Shown here piece by piece: positions 1 through 12,008 of a DNA stretch of 64,000 nucleotides (positions are counted from its first letter, which is position 1; each line of letters opens with the position of its first letter). The notes beneath the pieces are model-generated. The model saw nothing but the letters and a program-made list of their open reading frames with translations. It was not told the origin of the DNA and searched no databases. Origin of the DNA: Sclerotinia nivalis (taxonomy: Eukaryota > Ascomycota > Leotiomycetes > Helotiales > Sclerotiniaceae). The stretch is taken from positions 1,798,001-1,862,000 of the forward strand of contig JAPEIS010000012.1 in assembly GCA_029531795.1 (NCBI GenBank), given 5' to 3'. The translations under genes and the position numbers were made by a program.

Positions 1-1
1 G

Positions 2-235
2 ATTGGAATGGGGAGACTAGAGAGAATTGAAACGTATAATCCGTGGACGGATCAGGGAAGTCCATATCTTAGATCGCCGGAAGGGTTTGAATTTGTGGTT
101 GTGATTTGGAGAGTGGGAAGGGCGCATGATCCGACCCAGCCCTTGGAGGGGGCGCTGACGTTTTTCGTTTTAAAACGTGTGATTCAGGGGGTGGTGCATG
201 TTGAGCTTATGATTGCGTTTTTGCATCGAGAGTAA
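2..235 (+). CDS. 3' end of an unrecognised gene (partial)
   Basis: An open frame enters from the left edge of the window and ends with TAA at 233-235; the first ATG is at 8 but the frame is open before it. The 75 residues from that ATG include a hydrophobic stretch near the end (VVHVELMIAFLHRE) and no motif I recognise. Base composition is coding-like and unlike the C-rich DNA that follows. It could be a terminal exon of a gene whose body lies outside the window, or a chance open frame. Low confidence. Confidence 0.3.
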   Translation: MGMGRLERIETYNPWTDQGSPYLRSPEGFEFVVVIWRVGRAHDPTQPLEGALTFFVLKRVIQGVVHVELMIAFLHRE

Positions 236-927
236 TTGGGGGATCGGATATCTGCTCAGGGTTCTGGCGGTACGGATGCTCAAGCAAGCAATGCCTAGTC
301 TGTAGACAGCAAGACACAGAAGATAATACTCCCCGTACGATTCATCTCACCCAACCCCCTATTCCTTCCTTATACCCTATCAAAAGTACAAAACTAACAC
401 CTCCAATCCCAGATCACATACCTACCATTCCATACCCCACCACAAGGCTAGTATCCAAAAGCCACTAAAACACATACCAACAATTGCATTCCATTACAAT
501 CGATAAGGATTTTATTATTAAAAAGAGGTTCGGAAAGTGGCTTGATGTACGTATAGTAATTATAGTTGTAGTATTCTTAACGATAGAATAATTGTGCGTG
601 CCCCTACTAGAACATAAACAACAAGAAACTGATATCTTTTACTCTATAAAAATCAAACACTTAACATCTCACTCACTCTATACGCAAAATCAATACTTAG
701 GTATATACCCTAAACCTAAACCTACCACACCATACCATGCACTCATACAAAAAATATACTCCCGTGTCCGTGACCGACGCTATGCTCTACATCAATCATA
801 ATCTTTATCCCATCCCATGCATCCCAACCATCTATCCCAGTTCAAAACAGTAAATCATAATAATCCTACAAAATACCATCCTAATCCAAACCAACCAAAC
901 AGCCAAAGGAACCATCAAAGAATCAAA
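236..927. other. Intergenic, 3' flank of DNA2
   Basis: There is no credible gene. The stretch is pyrimidine-rich then AT-rich and holds the 3' untranslated region of DNA2 (minus strand). A short run near 709-726 with two cctaaa-like units is not a telomere array. Small open frames here (for example 592-801) have no codon bias. Confidence 0.5.
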
Positions 928-3900
928 TCACAACCGATCATTAACCAAATCCATCAAAACACTCCCTGCTTTCACATTTCCATTACCCATCGCCAACCCG
1001 CCTTTAATCCTCTTCGGTTGATGTTTTCCCCTGTTACTACCCTTCACAACCCTCGATTCCTTTTTGCCAGTAACCCTTACACTCGCCCCTACATTCTCCT
1101 TACCCCCCACGCCCTCAATATCCACCAACTCATTTCCGATTTTCCTCTCCGCACCATTTCTAAACCCATCATTCTCCACCCTAACCCACTGCGACAATCC
1201 CGCACCCATACTCCCCTGCGTCAAACTCCCGGCGACCTCCCAATAATGCCCCATAAATTGTTCTTCCCTCAACCTATAAACCCATTTCTTCTCCTCCATC
1301 AACTTCACAAATCTACTAACCATCTCTTCCTTCTTATCACCCTGAGCCTCTCTCCTCTCTGCATTTCCCTTAAGAGTACCTCTGCTACCTATGACTAGTA
1401 ACTTCGTTTTCGCTCTCGTAAACGCTACATTTATTCTCCTCCAATCTTTAAGCAGTTCACCTATATTTCCCGCCTCATTACTACGTACCAAACTTAATAC
1501 AATAACCTCCTTATCTCTTCCCTGGAAACGATCTGCCGTGTGCATTTCTACGCCTTTGGCGGAGCGGAGACTGTCTTCTAGTAAGGCTAGTTGGGAGCGG
1601 TAATGGGTCATTACTCCTATTTCTGTAGGATCGACACCGACAGATATGAGAGAGGTGACGAGTTGAGTGACGATTTTAGCTTCCACATCATTGACTGTTC
1701 GATTTCCTTTTTCGCTTTCTCTGGCTATTTCTCCAAGTCCGTCTGTGTCCACGAATGCTACGGTAACGTCTGGATCTAATAGATCTCTCAACCAACATCT
1801 TCCCTTTTTGGGTTCCAGGCAGATGGATTTCTGAGTACTATGTAGAATGCTGCTGGGAGTATGATGATGTGCCTTTAGCGCATCCATTTCGGGTATGATG
1901 ATTTTGCGAGTAGCTACGGATTCGCTACCGCATTTAAGACGACCATTATAGATGAGTGTGTTGGAGAGAGCCATTACATCAGCATTCATACGGTATTGAT
2001 GTTCGAGGTAGACAACACTTTGAGGATGGGCGTCGGAGAGATATTTGAAGAGAGAGATATCCAAACCACCTTTTCGGGCTTCTTCGTCTTTGACTAATGG
2101 TGGAAGTTGGTTGTGATCTCCGACAAGGATGAATGTACGTGCGAGACGAATAGGACCGACGCAGACGGGAAGTGTGATTTGAGAAGCCTCGTCTACTATG
2201 CAGTAATCGAATGTCCGTTCGTTGAAAATTGGATGATTGATACCGAGACAACTGGTGGCGATAATTGGTGTATCATGCCAGACACTTCGGATTTCTTCCA
2301 TAGTTTCTTTAGGATCGACGGCAAGTTTGGCAAATTCTTGAACATCGGGGTGGATTTTGGCTTTAGTTCCTAGACGTAAGATAGGAATCGAGTCATCACG
2401 GAGTTTGAGAAGAATATTGTCGACAGCTGTATGAGTATAGGAAGTCAAAAGAACCGACTTTCCTTGCGAAACAAGAGCTCGAATAATATGAGCAATGGTT
2501 GTAGTCTTTCCTGTACCAGGCATACCGAGTACTAAGGCATAATCTTGTGCTGACATGACTTTCTCAATAGCACGACGTTGATCCACATTTATACACGAGC
2601 GATCTTTAAGTGTATACTGTGTTGAATGTGGTTTGAAACGAGGAGCATTAAGATCGACGACCAGACCTCGAATTTCGCGTGATCCAAAAGGTCCCTCTGT
2701 CATTATTTGAATGAGATTATTCCGAACGGTAGCAAGACCATTACTGAATTCATCCTTATCGAGTCTGTAAAGAATTGGATCCTCCTTGATTTTACCAATA
2801 GAATCTGCTGGTGTAGATCCTTCAGCTGCCACCTCCATGATACTAGCAAAAACCTGGTTATTAGTCTCATCAAATCCAGGCTGTCTGATGCGAGCATTAT
2901 GTAAACGACGATCAACTGCGACTGTGATTCTGTTTTTCCGTACGTTGGTAACATAACCTTTGGCGAGAGCAAAATGACCTTTTTCATCTGAGATGACGAT
3001 TGGTTCTCCTACAATTATTTGAGAGTCCATGAAGGAGAATCCTGGTGCTGTTGAGTTTTTGGGTTTGATCATAGTGTATCGATATCGATTAATCTTCTCG
3101 TTGTTAAGGTCTTCGTATGCTGATCCTTCTTCAATGATAACATTGGAAAAACATCGACCAAGTTTCTCTCGTTCTGAGCTAAGCATAGTCCATAACTCTC
3201 GACGAAATTTCAAGGAATCCTTCTCTTCCTTCGTAAGAAGATCATCCCATTTGAGGAAGAACTCTTTATGCCTTGGAGTTAGATGTTTGACCACTTCATC
3301 AAACTTTTCTTTCATACCACTTGTCTCACCATTTCCATCATCAGCCAGCTTGTGATAAATGAAGCATGTATTTTTCGCGTAACACCTTCCACACATATTC
3401 TCTTTCTTAAGCATAGGTGGAAGTTGGGCATTTTTCTCTCGGACGAAACACGCCAGTTCATTCCTTTGCATGATCATATGGCGGAGTTCATGGCGAATAG
3501 CAGGAATTCTAATGGTCTCAGAAGTTTCCATGTAGTACAAAATACCATAAGCAATTTCAACATCATATCGATCAGAGATGAGGAGATTGTAGAGTGCAGT
3601 TTGCGCCCGGTTGGCTACACTAGGATTCTTGCCGGTTTTGACCTCAAGAGGTGCAGTAAGGGTTCTTTGCTCTTTCCCATCTCTCATCGTGATTTGTACC
3701 GTAGCATCAATATTGCCTTTCAAGCCATACATTGGCGACCAGACGTGCTCCTCAACATCGAGAAGGTTGCTCACACACATAGCCACGCTATCACCATTGC
3801 CAGCTTTTACTAGAGCTCCAGGCTGAGGAAATTAGCATATAGAATGAAAAAAAGGCCTGGTTCACTTACTTTTGGTTGAGATGAAACAAACAATTCCGCC

Positions 3901-6138
3901 CATGCTTGCAACTCTCCCATCTTACTATGTAGATATTCTACAGCCTGGGGTATTTCAACCTTGATTACATACAAATCTTCAAGATGTCTCTGAGCAAGCT
4001 TGTCAATGAGCTCACCTAAAAACATTGTGTCCCATCGATTAGCAAGCATTGCAGCCTGGAAAATCTCATGAAGAATCGTTCCATAGAGCATCGCTGGCGA
4101 AGCTTCACCGGTAGCTTTGACCCTATCTTGAAGAACAGCACGACGAGTGCATCCAAAAGAATCTGCTACAACAAGCGCAGAGATAAGATGATCCGGATGA
4201 AGAATGATGAAACCAGAGTTATCATCTATGATGCAGATCCCCTGCGAGTCGAACTTGCCAATGATATGGACAAAGGCTTTCATAGTCACAGGAGTATCAA
4301 TCCACGTGCCTCGGAGGTGAACCATTCTCTTAACTTTGGAACGCTCAGGTTGGAGAAAAAGTATCTTGGACTGGTTAGTTAAATCAAGACAATAGGTCAA
4401 GAGTTTTTACCTTTTCTGGCTGCAATCTACCATTAACACCTTTATATTGATTATCATCTATCATGGTGACAAGATATCTTTGAATTGCGCGAACTTTTTC
4501 CATAGACTAGACATTTCTTAGCATTGAATTAATAATATATTGCTATGGATTTCTCGGACGTACAGGCATTAAGCTATTTGCTGATGGTTTAAGTGACTGA
4601 GTTGCTGCTATCTCCGCAGCAGCAAAATCTGAATCGTCTATATCGTCGCCATATTCATCATCGGACTCTTCCTTCTTAGCTGCTGTGCCCCTAGGCCTTG
4701 ATGGTGGAAGTTCTACATTATCTACCGGAACTGATCCAGCAAAAGCAGCATCAAAATCATCATCATCCAAACCCTCACCAAATTCATCACTACTATCGTC
4801 ATCAACTGCTTTCAAAGTGCTGGGGCTTCTCGAGACATTCGGAGGTTTATGTGTAGAGTAAGGTTTTGGCTCAGTCAGCGATTGATATATTTTAGGTGGA
4901 GGTAGTGTTCGTGACCCCGAAGCAGGGGGAGCTTGACTTTGTGACTCGATAGCCGAAAGGATCATCCCACCTATTTCATCAAGACCATCATCAGAACCAT
5001 AATCCGACTCGGAAGTGGAAGGTCTCTTTGGGCTCAGCAGAGGAGCAGCGGACTCGGCATTTTTGATTGGTGATGATGGCGGCTCAAGTCTCCTTTTTAG
5101 AGGCGATGTCCTCTCAGTTCCCTTCTGCCCTAGTGGGGAGCTTAATCCTTCAGATGGAAATAGTCCTTTGTCAGGAAGAGGTGATGAGCTTGAAGGACCA
5201 CTAGAAATGTCCTTTGGCTTATAATCTTCCTGCAGTCGTCTCATCAAACCCGGGGTATCAATATCTCTATTTTTTCCTATCCTATTCGGTTGATGTCTCT
5301 TTGGATTTAATGGATTACCAAGACTCCTTGATCGAGTCAATCCTCTAAGTGTATTACCGCCTTTCGATGATTGCGGAGACGCATTGTCCATAATCCGTGA
5401 GAGTTTATGGTCCTTCTTAGGTACTCTCATCCACACTTCAACCTCCGGCCCCGGTCGTGGAAGTGAATCTGCTTGCGAAGAGCGACCCAATATAGGTGAA
5501 GAACTCTGTGCTCTATAAACCTCGACATCGCCTCTCTTTCTCTTCCCCAGATTGCCAGTTCGTGGGTCAGGTAACTGTTGACTATCTTTGTTTGTATCCC
5601 AAATTATACGATCGTCAGGTGTGATTGCTTTGAATGGTCGCTTGAAATCGGTGTTTTGTGTGGGATCAAATCCCATTGATGGGGTGGAGGGTGCATCTGC
5701 AGGAATGGGCTCCTCGAGGGAGACATCTTCTTCTACAGAACTCTTCCCATCTTTTGATGAGCTCCGTCGCCTCCTCTTCGACGGTGTCGCCGTCCTACTA
5801 TCTGCTTCCGATGACACCAAATTTATAACTTCTTTCGAATCATCCTTTTTCCCGGTTTGTTCACGGTATTGAAAATTGCTGAGGATATTCTTGGTAGTGG
5901 TTGAGACAGGAATCGGTGGTTTCTCTGCCAATGGTTTTGCTGGAACTTTGGGGTTTTGCTGTTGGGTTTGATAATTCTTATTTCTCTGCCATTGTGGTCG
6001 AGACTTGATTCAATTAGCTTCCATTAGTTCATGAAATTATCATTTGCTTGTAGTTAATTTCCAGAGTAGAATTGATATACATACATTATTCTCTTTTCCT
6101 GAATGATTGGTATCAGAGAAGGACTTTTGAAGAGGCAT
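928..6138 (-). CDS. DNA2: DNA replication ATP-dependent helicase/nuclease DNA2
   Basis: Five exons rebuilt from splice sites: 6138-6085, 6003-4564, 4506-4411, 4370-3870 and 3822-928, all phase 0, giving about 1,661 residues, the usual size of fungal DNA2. Donors are GTATGT, GTACGT, GTAAAA and GTAAGT. DNA2 trims long 5' flaps of Okazaki fragments and resects double-strand breaks in the nucleus. Residues 1-500 are disordered and Ser/Pro/Asp-rich. The RecB-like nuclease follows, with His631, Asp736 and the Glu757-x-Lys759 pair. Four cysteines for the iron-sulfur cluster are visible: C604, C841, C844 and C850. The superfamily-1 helicase has Walker A GMPGTGKTT near residue 1130, motif II DEAS near 1240, motif III GDHNQLPP, and motif VI INVAFTRAKTK near 1490. 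The tail after about 1,520 is low-complexity. All nuclease and helicase key residues that I can identify are present. The function is certain; exon 1 is supported by a good donor and an in-frame ATG. Confidence 0.93.
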
Positions 6139-6231
6139 TATATCTTCACAAAATATGAATTGGGATAGTACATGAGAGATGGTGTTTTGTGGAGTGTAGC
6201 AATATCAAAATAAACTGAATCAAAACCCAAA

Positions 6232-6268
6232 TGTTAACGTTAATGTTAATGTTAATGTCAATGTCATT
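6232..6268. repeat. Degenerate GTTAAT hexamer repeat
   Basis: About six tandem units related to gttaat (gttaac, gttaat x3, gtcaat, gtcatt) lie roughly 95 bp upstream of the DNA2 start, probably in its 5' leader or core promoter. It is a simple microsatellite; no function is claimed. Confidence 0.75.
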
Positions 6269-6328
6269 GTGATGATTAGTTCTTGCACTTTGTGGAGTAG
6301 ATAACAGTTACAGTAAGTAGTTAGCAAT

Positions 6329-6354
6329 ACGCGATTTCGCGACTTGGAACGCGC
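6329..6354. promoter_or_regulatory. MCB/E2F-like site cluster upstream of DNA2
   Basis: Three CGCG cores lie within 26 bp: ACGCGA (6329-6334), TTTCGCGA (6335-6342) and ACGCGC (6349-6354). The first two form the inverted repeat CGCGA-tt-TCGCG. They lie about 190 bp upstream of the DNA2 start codon. MBF-type factors that bind ACGCG cores drive G1/S genes in fungi, and DNA2 is a replication gene, so control by MBF is a reasonable inference. Confidence 0.45.
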
Positions 6355-6726
6355 TTTCCCTTTTCTTCATATCATTAGCGTGTTTTGTTTTGATCCTTTC
6401 TTATTAGTCCAAGTTCCCCCTCCAAATTTAACCCCAGCCCTTGTCTTATTTTTACAATGTTTTGTTCTCCGATCGTCGGCTTTAAGTGGAGAATAGCGGA
6501 AGAGCTTCACGCCCCAATATTTCCGGGGTTGATAAGAATGTTGTCGCACAGAGCACAAGATCAGAATAATTTCTCTGCCAGGTCAGATAGCTGGATTCTA
6601 GATTCTAGATAGATACTAGATAGATAATTAAGGTATGTTACACCAACAACTTTTCACATATAACATAATTTTCTACAGCATTTACTTACATTCATCTCTA
6701 ACCATTTAATAGCATCAATCGCAATC

Positions 6727-7947
6727 ATGACCACCGAACAGCCTCTTCCATTCGTTTACCAGTTCGCAGCTGGTACGTTTACCCCCCAACCCATTTCAGG
6801 AAATTGAAACTTACAAACACATTCTAGGTGCGATTGCTGGTGTATCTGAAGTGAGTTCTTTCTGCTGCATATCCTGCGAAACTTGCGGGACGTTAGAACT
6901 AAATTTGTTAAAATTGCGGTAGATTCTTGTTATGTAAGTGCCCTTCGTAAGAAGACAAGCAATTGCTAGTGCACATACTAACTCGTACAGGTACCCGTTA
7001 GATGTCGTAAAGACTAGAGTGTGAGTGCCGATTTTCTCGATTTTCCATACGCCAGTACATCGAACAGAATATTGACCGGAAAATAGACAGCTGCAAACTA
7101 GTTCCGCTGGACCGGATGGATACAATGGCATGGTGGATTGCTTCAGAAAGATCATTAAGAATGAAGGGTATGTTCTTCCAGAATGCTCTGCCTCTCCACA
7201 GCAGACGATGTGTACTGATATTCCATCCAAAGTATCTCACGATTATACCGCGGAATCGAAGCCCCAATCCTAATGGAAGCCCCCAAACGTGCCACCAAAT
7301 TCGCCGCTAACGAATCATGGGGAAAATTCTACCGCGATATATTCGGCGTCGCCAAACAAAATCAATCGCTCGCTATCCTCACCGGAGCCACCGCCGGTGC
7401 AACCGAATCATTCGTAGTCGTCCCCTTCGAACTCGTCAAAATCCGTCTACAAGATCGCGCCTCCGGTGGAAAATATTCCGGAATGATAGACTGCGTGACC
7501 AAAATTGTGAAAGCCGAGGGACCATTAGCTCTTTACAACGGACTGGAAAGTACAATGTGGAGACATATTTTATGGAACGCCGGATACTTTGGATGTATTT
7601 TCCAAGTCAAGGCATTAATGCCCAAGCCCGATAACAAGAAGCAGGAAATGGTAGTCAACATGATATCCGGAGCAATCGGTGGAACCACCGGTACAATTCT
7701 CAACACACCCATGGATGTCGTTAAATCGCGCATTCAAAATAGTCCCAAGGTTGCCGGATTAGCACCAAAATACAACTGGGCCTGGCCAGCTCTCGGAACG
7801 GTGATGAAGGAAGAAGGTTTCGCTGCACTTTATAAGGGATTCTTGCCCAAGGTCCTCAGATTAGGACCCGGTGGTGGTATTTTACTCGTCGTATTTACCG
7901 GAGTCACAGACTTCTTCAGGAAAATGCGCGATGAGAAGGGATTGTAG
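6727..7947 (+). CDS. ODC1: Mitochondrial 2-oxodicarboxylate carrier
   Basis: Six exons: 6727-6772, 6828-6850, 6923-6933, 6991-7020, 7087-7167 and 7233-7947, giving about 301 residues (yeast Odc1 has 310). It belongs to the mitochondrial carrier family, with three repeats and signatures YPLDVVKTR (exon 4), PFELVKIRLQ and PMDVVKSRIQ. The residue pattern around the repeats (for example MWRHILWNAGYFG and the RLGPGGGI end) matches the 2-oxoadipate/2-oxoglutarate exchangers of the inner membrane, which serve lysine metabolism and supply of 2-oxo acids to the cytosol. The signature of repeat 1 is completed only if the 11-nt exon 3 and 30-nt exon 4 are both included. Donors are GTACGT, GTGAGT, GTAAGT, GTGAGT and GTATGT. 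The gene is divergent from DNA2. Family is certain; substrate is by resemblance. Confidence 0.88.
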
Positions 7948-8411
7948 ATTTCTCCATCTGGTCGTGAGAGCAGGATAGATAAAGAAAGATGTGAGGTAGC
8001 CAATTTTGTCCTTGTATATATCATTTGAACAAAAGCGCCGGAAAGATTTAGAGAGCATTACTAGGAATTCAAGACCCAATAGATATCATCCGATGTAGAT
8101 CGAGCATTCATCATAGATATCACATTTCTTTTCTTGAAGATAGGATAATTAACTATGACCTGCTTAAATAACTTGCATGCTTGCCTGCTCGCTACCTATC
8201 CATTTTCCCCCTGCCCACTAGGTATATGTGTACTTTTAGACTCGAAACTCCACCAGCTCCCATTTTTCAGGCGGCGCCCCAAAGACTTCCAGTTGTCCCT
8301 TTTCGTTCACCCATTTCATTCCAAAACCGCATCATACACCTGACCCAGCCTTTCCGGACTTTGAGTTCCCATTAACCCCATTTCCCTTGGCTTCCTTTCC
8401 CTATTCAAACC
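7948..8411. other. 3' flanks of convergent genes
   Basis: The carrier (plus) and the SCY1-like gene (minus) end toward each other here. Only AT-rich then C-rich untranslated-looking sequence is seen; the small open frames on the plus strand (8155-8375) have no recognisable content. Confidence 0.5.
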
Positions 8412-11400
8412 TCACAGCAAACTCTCATACGCATCTAATCCACTTTTCTTCAGCTGTTGTTGCTGTGGCTGCTGCTGCTGCTGCACAACCGGCCTTTGCT
8501 GACCTATTCCCATTCCCATCCCTCCTATCCTCTGCCCACCACTACCAGCACCAGCACCAGCAAACGCACCATAATTACTTCCTCCCCCCGTACCCGCACT
8601 AGGCGGCGGCGGCAACGAGAAACTCGAAAACGAACTCGAGGCGCTCTGTGAACTATTTAATGCAGGTCTTGTTTGATTCATTTGATTCATTGACAGTGAA
8701 GACATAGAGTTGCTCATTGAGGATAAAGAGGGATTGAGAGGAGGTGGGGAGATGGGTGAGATGGATGAGGTTGTCGGGTTTGAGCCCCACGGGTTGGGTG
8801 TTGAGGATGAAACGGCGGCGTTCCAGTTTATGGCTGAGGTGGTGGGTTTGGGTGGGGGAAATGCGGATTGAGGTTGGGAGAAGGAGGATTGAGGTTGGGA
8901 AAATGATGATTGGGGTTGTATCGGATTTGGGTAATTAGATTGAGGTTGAAGGGGTTGCGAGAATTGGGTGGCTGACGGTGTTAGAGCGCCGAAGCTAGAT
9001 AGGTCGGGTGTAACTGTGCGTGATGTGATGTTTTGTTGTGAACGAAGAACATTATTGATAGAGTTAGAAGGGAATGTAGGCACTGTGGGTGATGGAGTAG
9101 ACCACGCAAAGGCAACTGGTTTGGGTTGTGTCGACGATTGAGATTGCTGAATACCGGGACTCGTGGGGTTAGCGTCCCAGCCGGAATCTAACGGGTTGCT
9201 TGATGACGGTGCACCAATTCCGCCTTTAACTAGTCGTTCGAAATCCATTTCGGGGTCATCAGATCCTAAGGCCGATGGAAACGCTGATGCGGCACCAAAC
9301 GACATGAAGTCATCGGTCCCGTTTGCCCTTAAGCCGTTGGTACCGGATAACTCTTGCAGCTTCTTTGTTTGCTCAGACTCGACCCGAACAGATAAGCTTT
9401 TGATGAGTTCCATGAAAGATTGGAACTGCTGTAAATTAAGTAGTGGTCCCAAACTCATATTCCATAGAATTGGAAGAATATCCATGGCAACGAATTCCGC
9501 ATCGGCTATAGCACCTATCTGTCTAAGGACATTCAGTGCAGCGACTGCAACAGCAGGTTCTTTCGTTTTGATTGCTCGAATCAGTGGTACAATCTTTTCC
9601 TGCATAGTGTATTTGTCGAGAGGGGTTGATGTGTTTTTCTTGGCGCCGCCAATGCCATCAAGGCCGTCATTGCTAGAGGCTGGATCATTTGAGCCACCAC
9701 AGAGAACTACAAAAGCCTCTAAACCTCGAACTTTGATTCCCAGACTACTAGTCTTCGTAAATACCGAAGCAATGACTGGAAAGAGTTCATTCTTGATCGT
9801 AGAAAAATCAAGAAGAGGTAGAACAACATTCAGGCTCCGCAATGCGGCATCTACAAGAGCATGTGTCGGTGAATCTATGGAGACTGCTACAATGGGCAAG
9901 ATATCTAAGGCAATTAGCAGAATACGTTTAGTCTGTAGAAAATACCTTACCGTCTTTAAATTCTTTGCCCGAGCAGTTAACAGATATTACTTGAATATGC
10001 TCCAGTAGTACCATCAAACCAGCCTCCTTTGCGGCATCACGCTCAGTGGGAGGTTTGGGATTATTCAAAAATATCTCCTTGAGCCTAGGCATGATCTTTT
10101 CGGTAAACGGTCGTCTCCCCGTGGGCAATAATTCGATGATTTTGAAAATATTTTGTAAAATTAATGAGATCAATTCCCGGTCCTTCATCTCCTCTAACAA
10201 AGCCGGTAAAACCTTTTTCTCCATAACACTTTTTGGAAATGAGGGTAACACCCTTGACAAACCACGCATGAATTGAGCCTTCTCATTCGGGGTCTTCGCC
10301 GGTAGAGAGTCCAAGAATCGAATGGTAGATATTAGAATGTTATCAAAGTAGGCACTTTGCTGGAATTCTTTTGCGGTCATGCGTTGCGCTGGTCGTCTAG
10401 TTATCAATCGCGGTAGTACTTCTCCAGACATATCTCTCGGTAATGATTTTTTGCACAAGAAGGAATTGCTAGATGAGGGTATAGTAGAAGACGAGGTAAA
10501 TAATCTTTTGTAGCCAGAAATGCTGTTATTTGATTCCAGTGGCGAAGTATGGGGCGAATTATAGAGGGCGACAATGAGAAGACCTAGTGAGAACATATCT
10601 GCTCCAACATTTAAATTCGAGTCTAGGACAAAATCAGGGGAGCAATAGTCGAGGTTGATTTGGACTGAACGAGGTAGTCGAGGGTCGATATTCAGAACCT
10701 CAGAAAGGTTAATAGGCTGCACCGAAGAAGCTTTGGTCGAATTGTCTGGCGGACTACAAAAGCTAAGTCCACTAATTTTCCAATCGGACTATAAATGATC
10801 AGTCGAAGTAGATACACAGTGCACATGAAGCTCACCTTGGCATTCACAAACACAGCATTAGGCGTCAGGTTCCCATGTACGAGACCAGCATTATCATGTA
10901 AAAACTCCAATGCTTTGCTGATCTGTAAAAGACCCTTTTGTATTTCCAGTTCATCTATTTCAACATCTCTCCTCCGTCTGCCACCTTCCGAATCCTCGGT
11001 GACATATCGACTTGTTCGTCCGCCGATACCACCAGCCCTTTCTTGTTCGTCTTTCTCCTGCAGCAGACCAGATAATGAAGCCGTCACAGTCTCCGTCGCA
11101 AATTGTAAGCCTCCACCCCTCGTTTCTTCTACTGGCTCGACCAATTCCAAGATACTGGGATGCCGCAGCCTTGCCAACGACGAAGCTTCTTTCTTTAATC
11201 TTTCAATTACTTCCTCAGTCGCACGTTTCATCGAGGACGCACTCGACCGTCCCAAGGATCCTGCATTTGCATCTATGGATTTGCGATCAAGGACAAAGAC
11301 TGAGGCAGTCTTTCCCGTTGATTTCTTCTTCGCATCGTATATTTTCCATGGCCCTGAGTATGAACTTGGCGTAGATGATACTGAGTAGTTCGAATTTATA

Positions 11401-11435
11401 TTCGAAGTGAAGGATTTCAACGCGGAACTAAACAT
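8412..11435 (-). CDS. SCY1: SCY1-like pseudokinase, membrane-trafficking scaffold
   Basis: Three exons: 11435-10836, 10788-9951 and 9904-8412, giving 976 residues. Introns use GTGAGC...TATAG and GTAAGG...CTTAG. Residues about 30-330 form a protein-kinase-like domain whose catalytic motifs are degenerate: HGNLTP near 187 replaces the HRD loop and DWKISG (202-207) stands where DFG should be, so it is probably catalytically dead. Helical HEAT-type repeats follow (phrases such as LPALLEEMKDRELISLILQN and PLIRAIKTKEPAVAVAALNV). The last 300 residues are Ser/Pro/Gln-rich, with a polyglutamine run just before the end LKKSGLDAYESLL. This order (dead kinase, HEAT, disordered tail) is that of the SCY1/SCYL family, which works with clathrin and COPI coats at Golgi and endosomes. 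The CAG-rich polyglutamine may vary in length between strains. Confidence 0.9.
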
Positions 11436-12008
11436 CTTCGCAACTCTCCTCCCACCAACACTGGCGCTTCGAAAGATTGTCCGAACTTATTGCGCATGAA
11501 ACTTAAAGCCTGGATAATTATATTTTGAAGAAGCTTATAATTGCCAATATGATCTCGTTAAAGTAATTGTTGCTATTCTTGATAGACTTTCGTACTTGGC
11601 GCAATAAGTTTATTGTTGGTCCGCCAGTTTGTTCTCTACTTCTGGTGTACAAAAACCGTAAGCCTTGTCAAGTAAAGGGACATCTTAGTTTGGAATTTGG
11701 TGTGGCCTCTTACAAACACAACAAGGCTTCAGCTTGTGAGATTTAGGAATATGTCGCTTACATAAGGCTGCATGAAGTGGAAATGTTATCTTTCTAATTC
11801 TTGTAATCTTATGGGACAATAATGACTCCGCAATTCGGAGCCGGATGTGATTACAGCATTTAAATTTATTTGGACACTCTGAATTGACTTATTGACTCCT
11901 AGGACCATTTGAAAGCATAGGTGGATCTTACGTATTTAAAGAGCTCAATTTTCCCAGATCGATACTTCGAGGTTCATCTCAACTTTTTAATACTTGAATT
12001 TGGTCAAA
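11436..12008. promoter_or_regulatory. Divergent promoter between SCY1 and BAT1
   Basis: This is a 573-bp non-coding interval between two gene starts. A TATA-like tatttaaag lies near 11934-11942, about 70 bp before the aminotransferase ATG. A TGACTC motif at 11893-11898 resembles the core of the general amino-acid-control site (Gcn4/CpcA, TGACTCA). Amino-acid control of the aminotransferase would fit but rests on one imperfect site. Confidence 0.4.

Larger units (their letters stand above)
6139..6726. promoter_or_regulatory. Divergent promoter between DNA2 and the carrier gene
   Basis: This 588-bp stretch separates two genes read in opposite directions. It holds a hexamer repeat near 6232-6268 and a cluster of CGCG-type motifs near 6329-6354. 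Small open frames here (6367-6558) show no coding signal. Confidence 0.6.

Noticed and set aside
709..726. Telomere-like cctaaa units
   Set aside because: Only two imperfect units; no array.
817..1398. Plus-strand open frame of 193 codons
   Set aside because: It lies antisense to the end of DNA2, is Pro/His/Asn-rich from C-rich sequence and has no domain; a shadow of the real gene.
9163..10008. Plus-strand open frame of 281 codons
   Set aside because: Antisense to SCY1 exon 3, and the SCY1 protein is clearly recognisable; a shadow.
10795..11388. Plus-strand open frame of 197 codons
   Set aside because: Antisense to the SCY1 kinase-like exon; no recognisable content.
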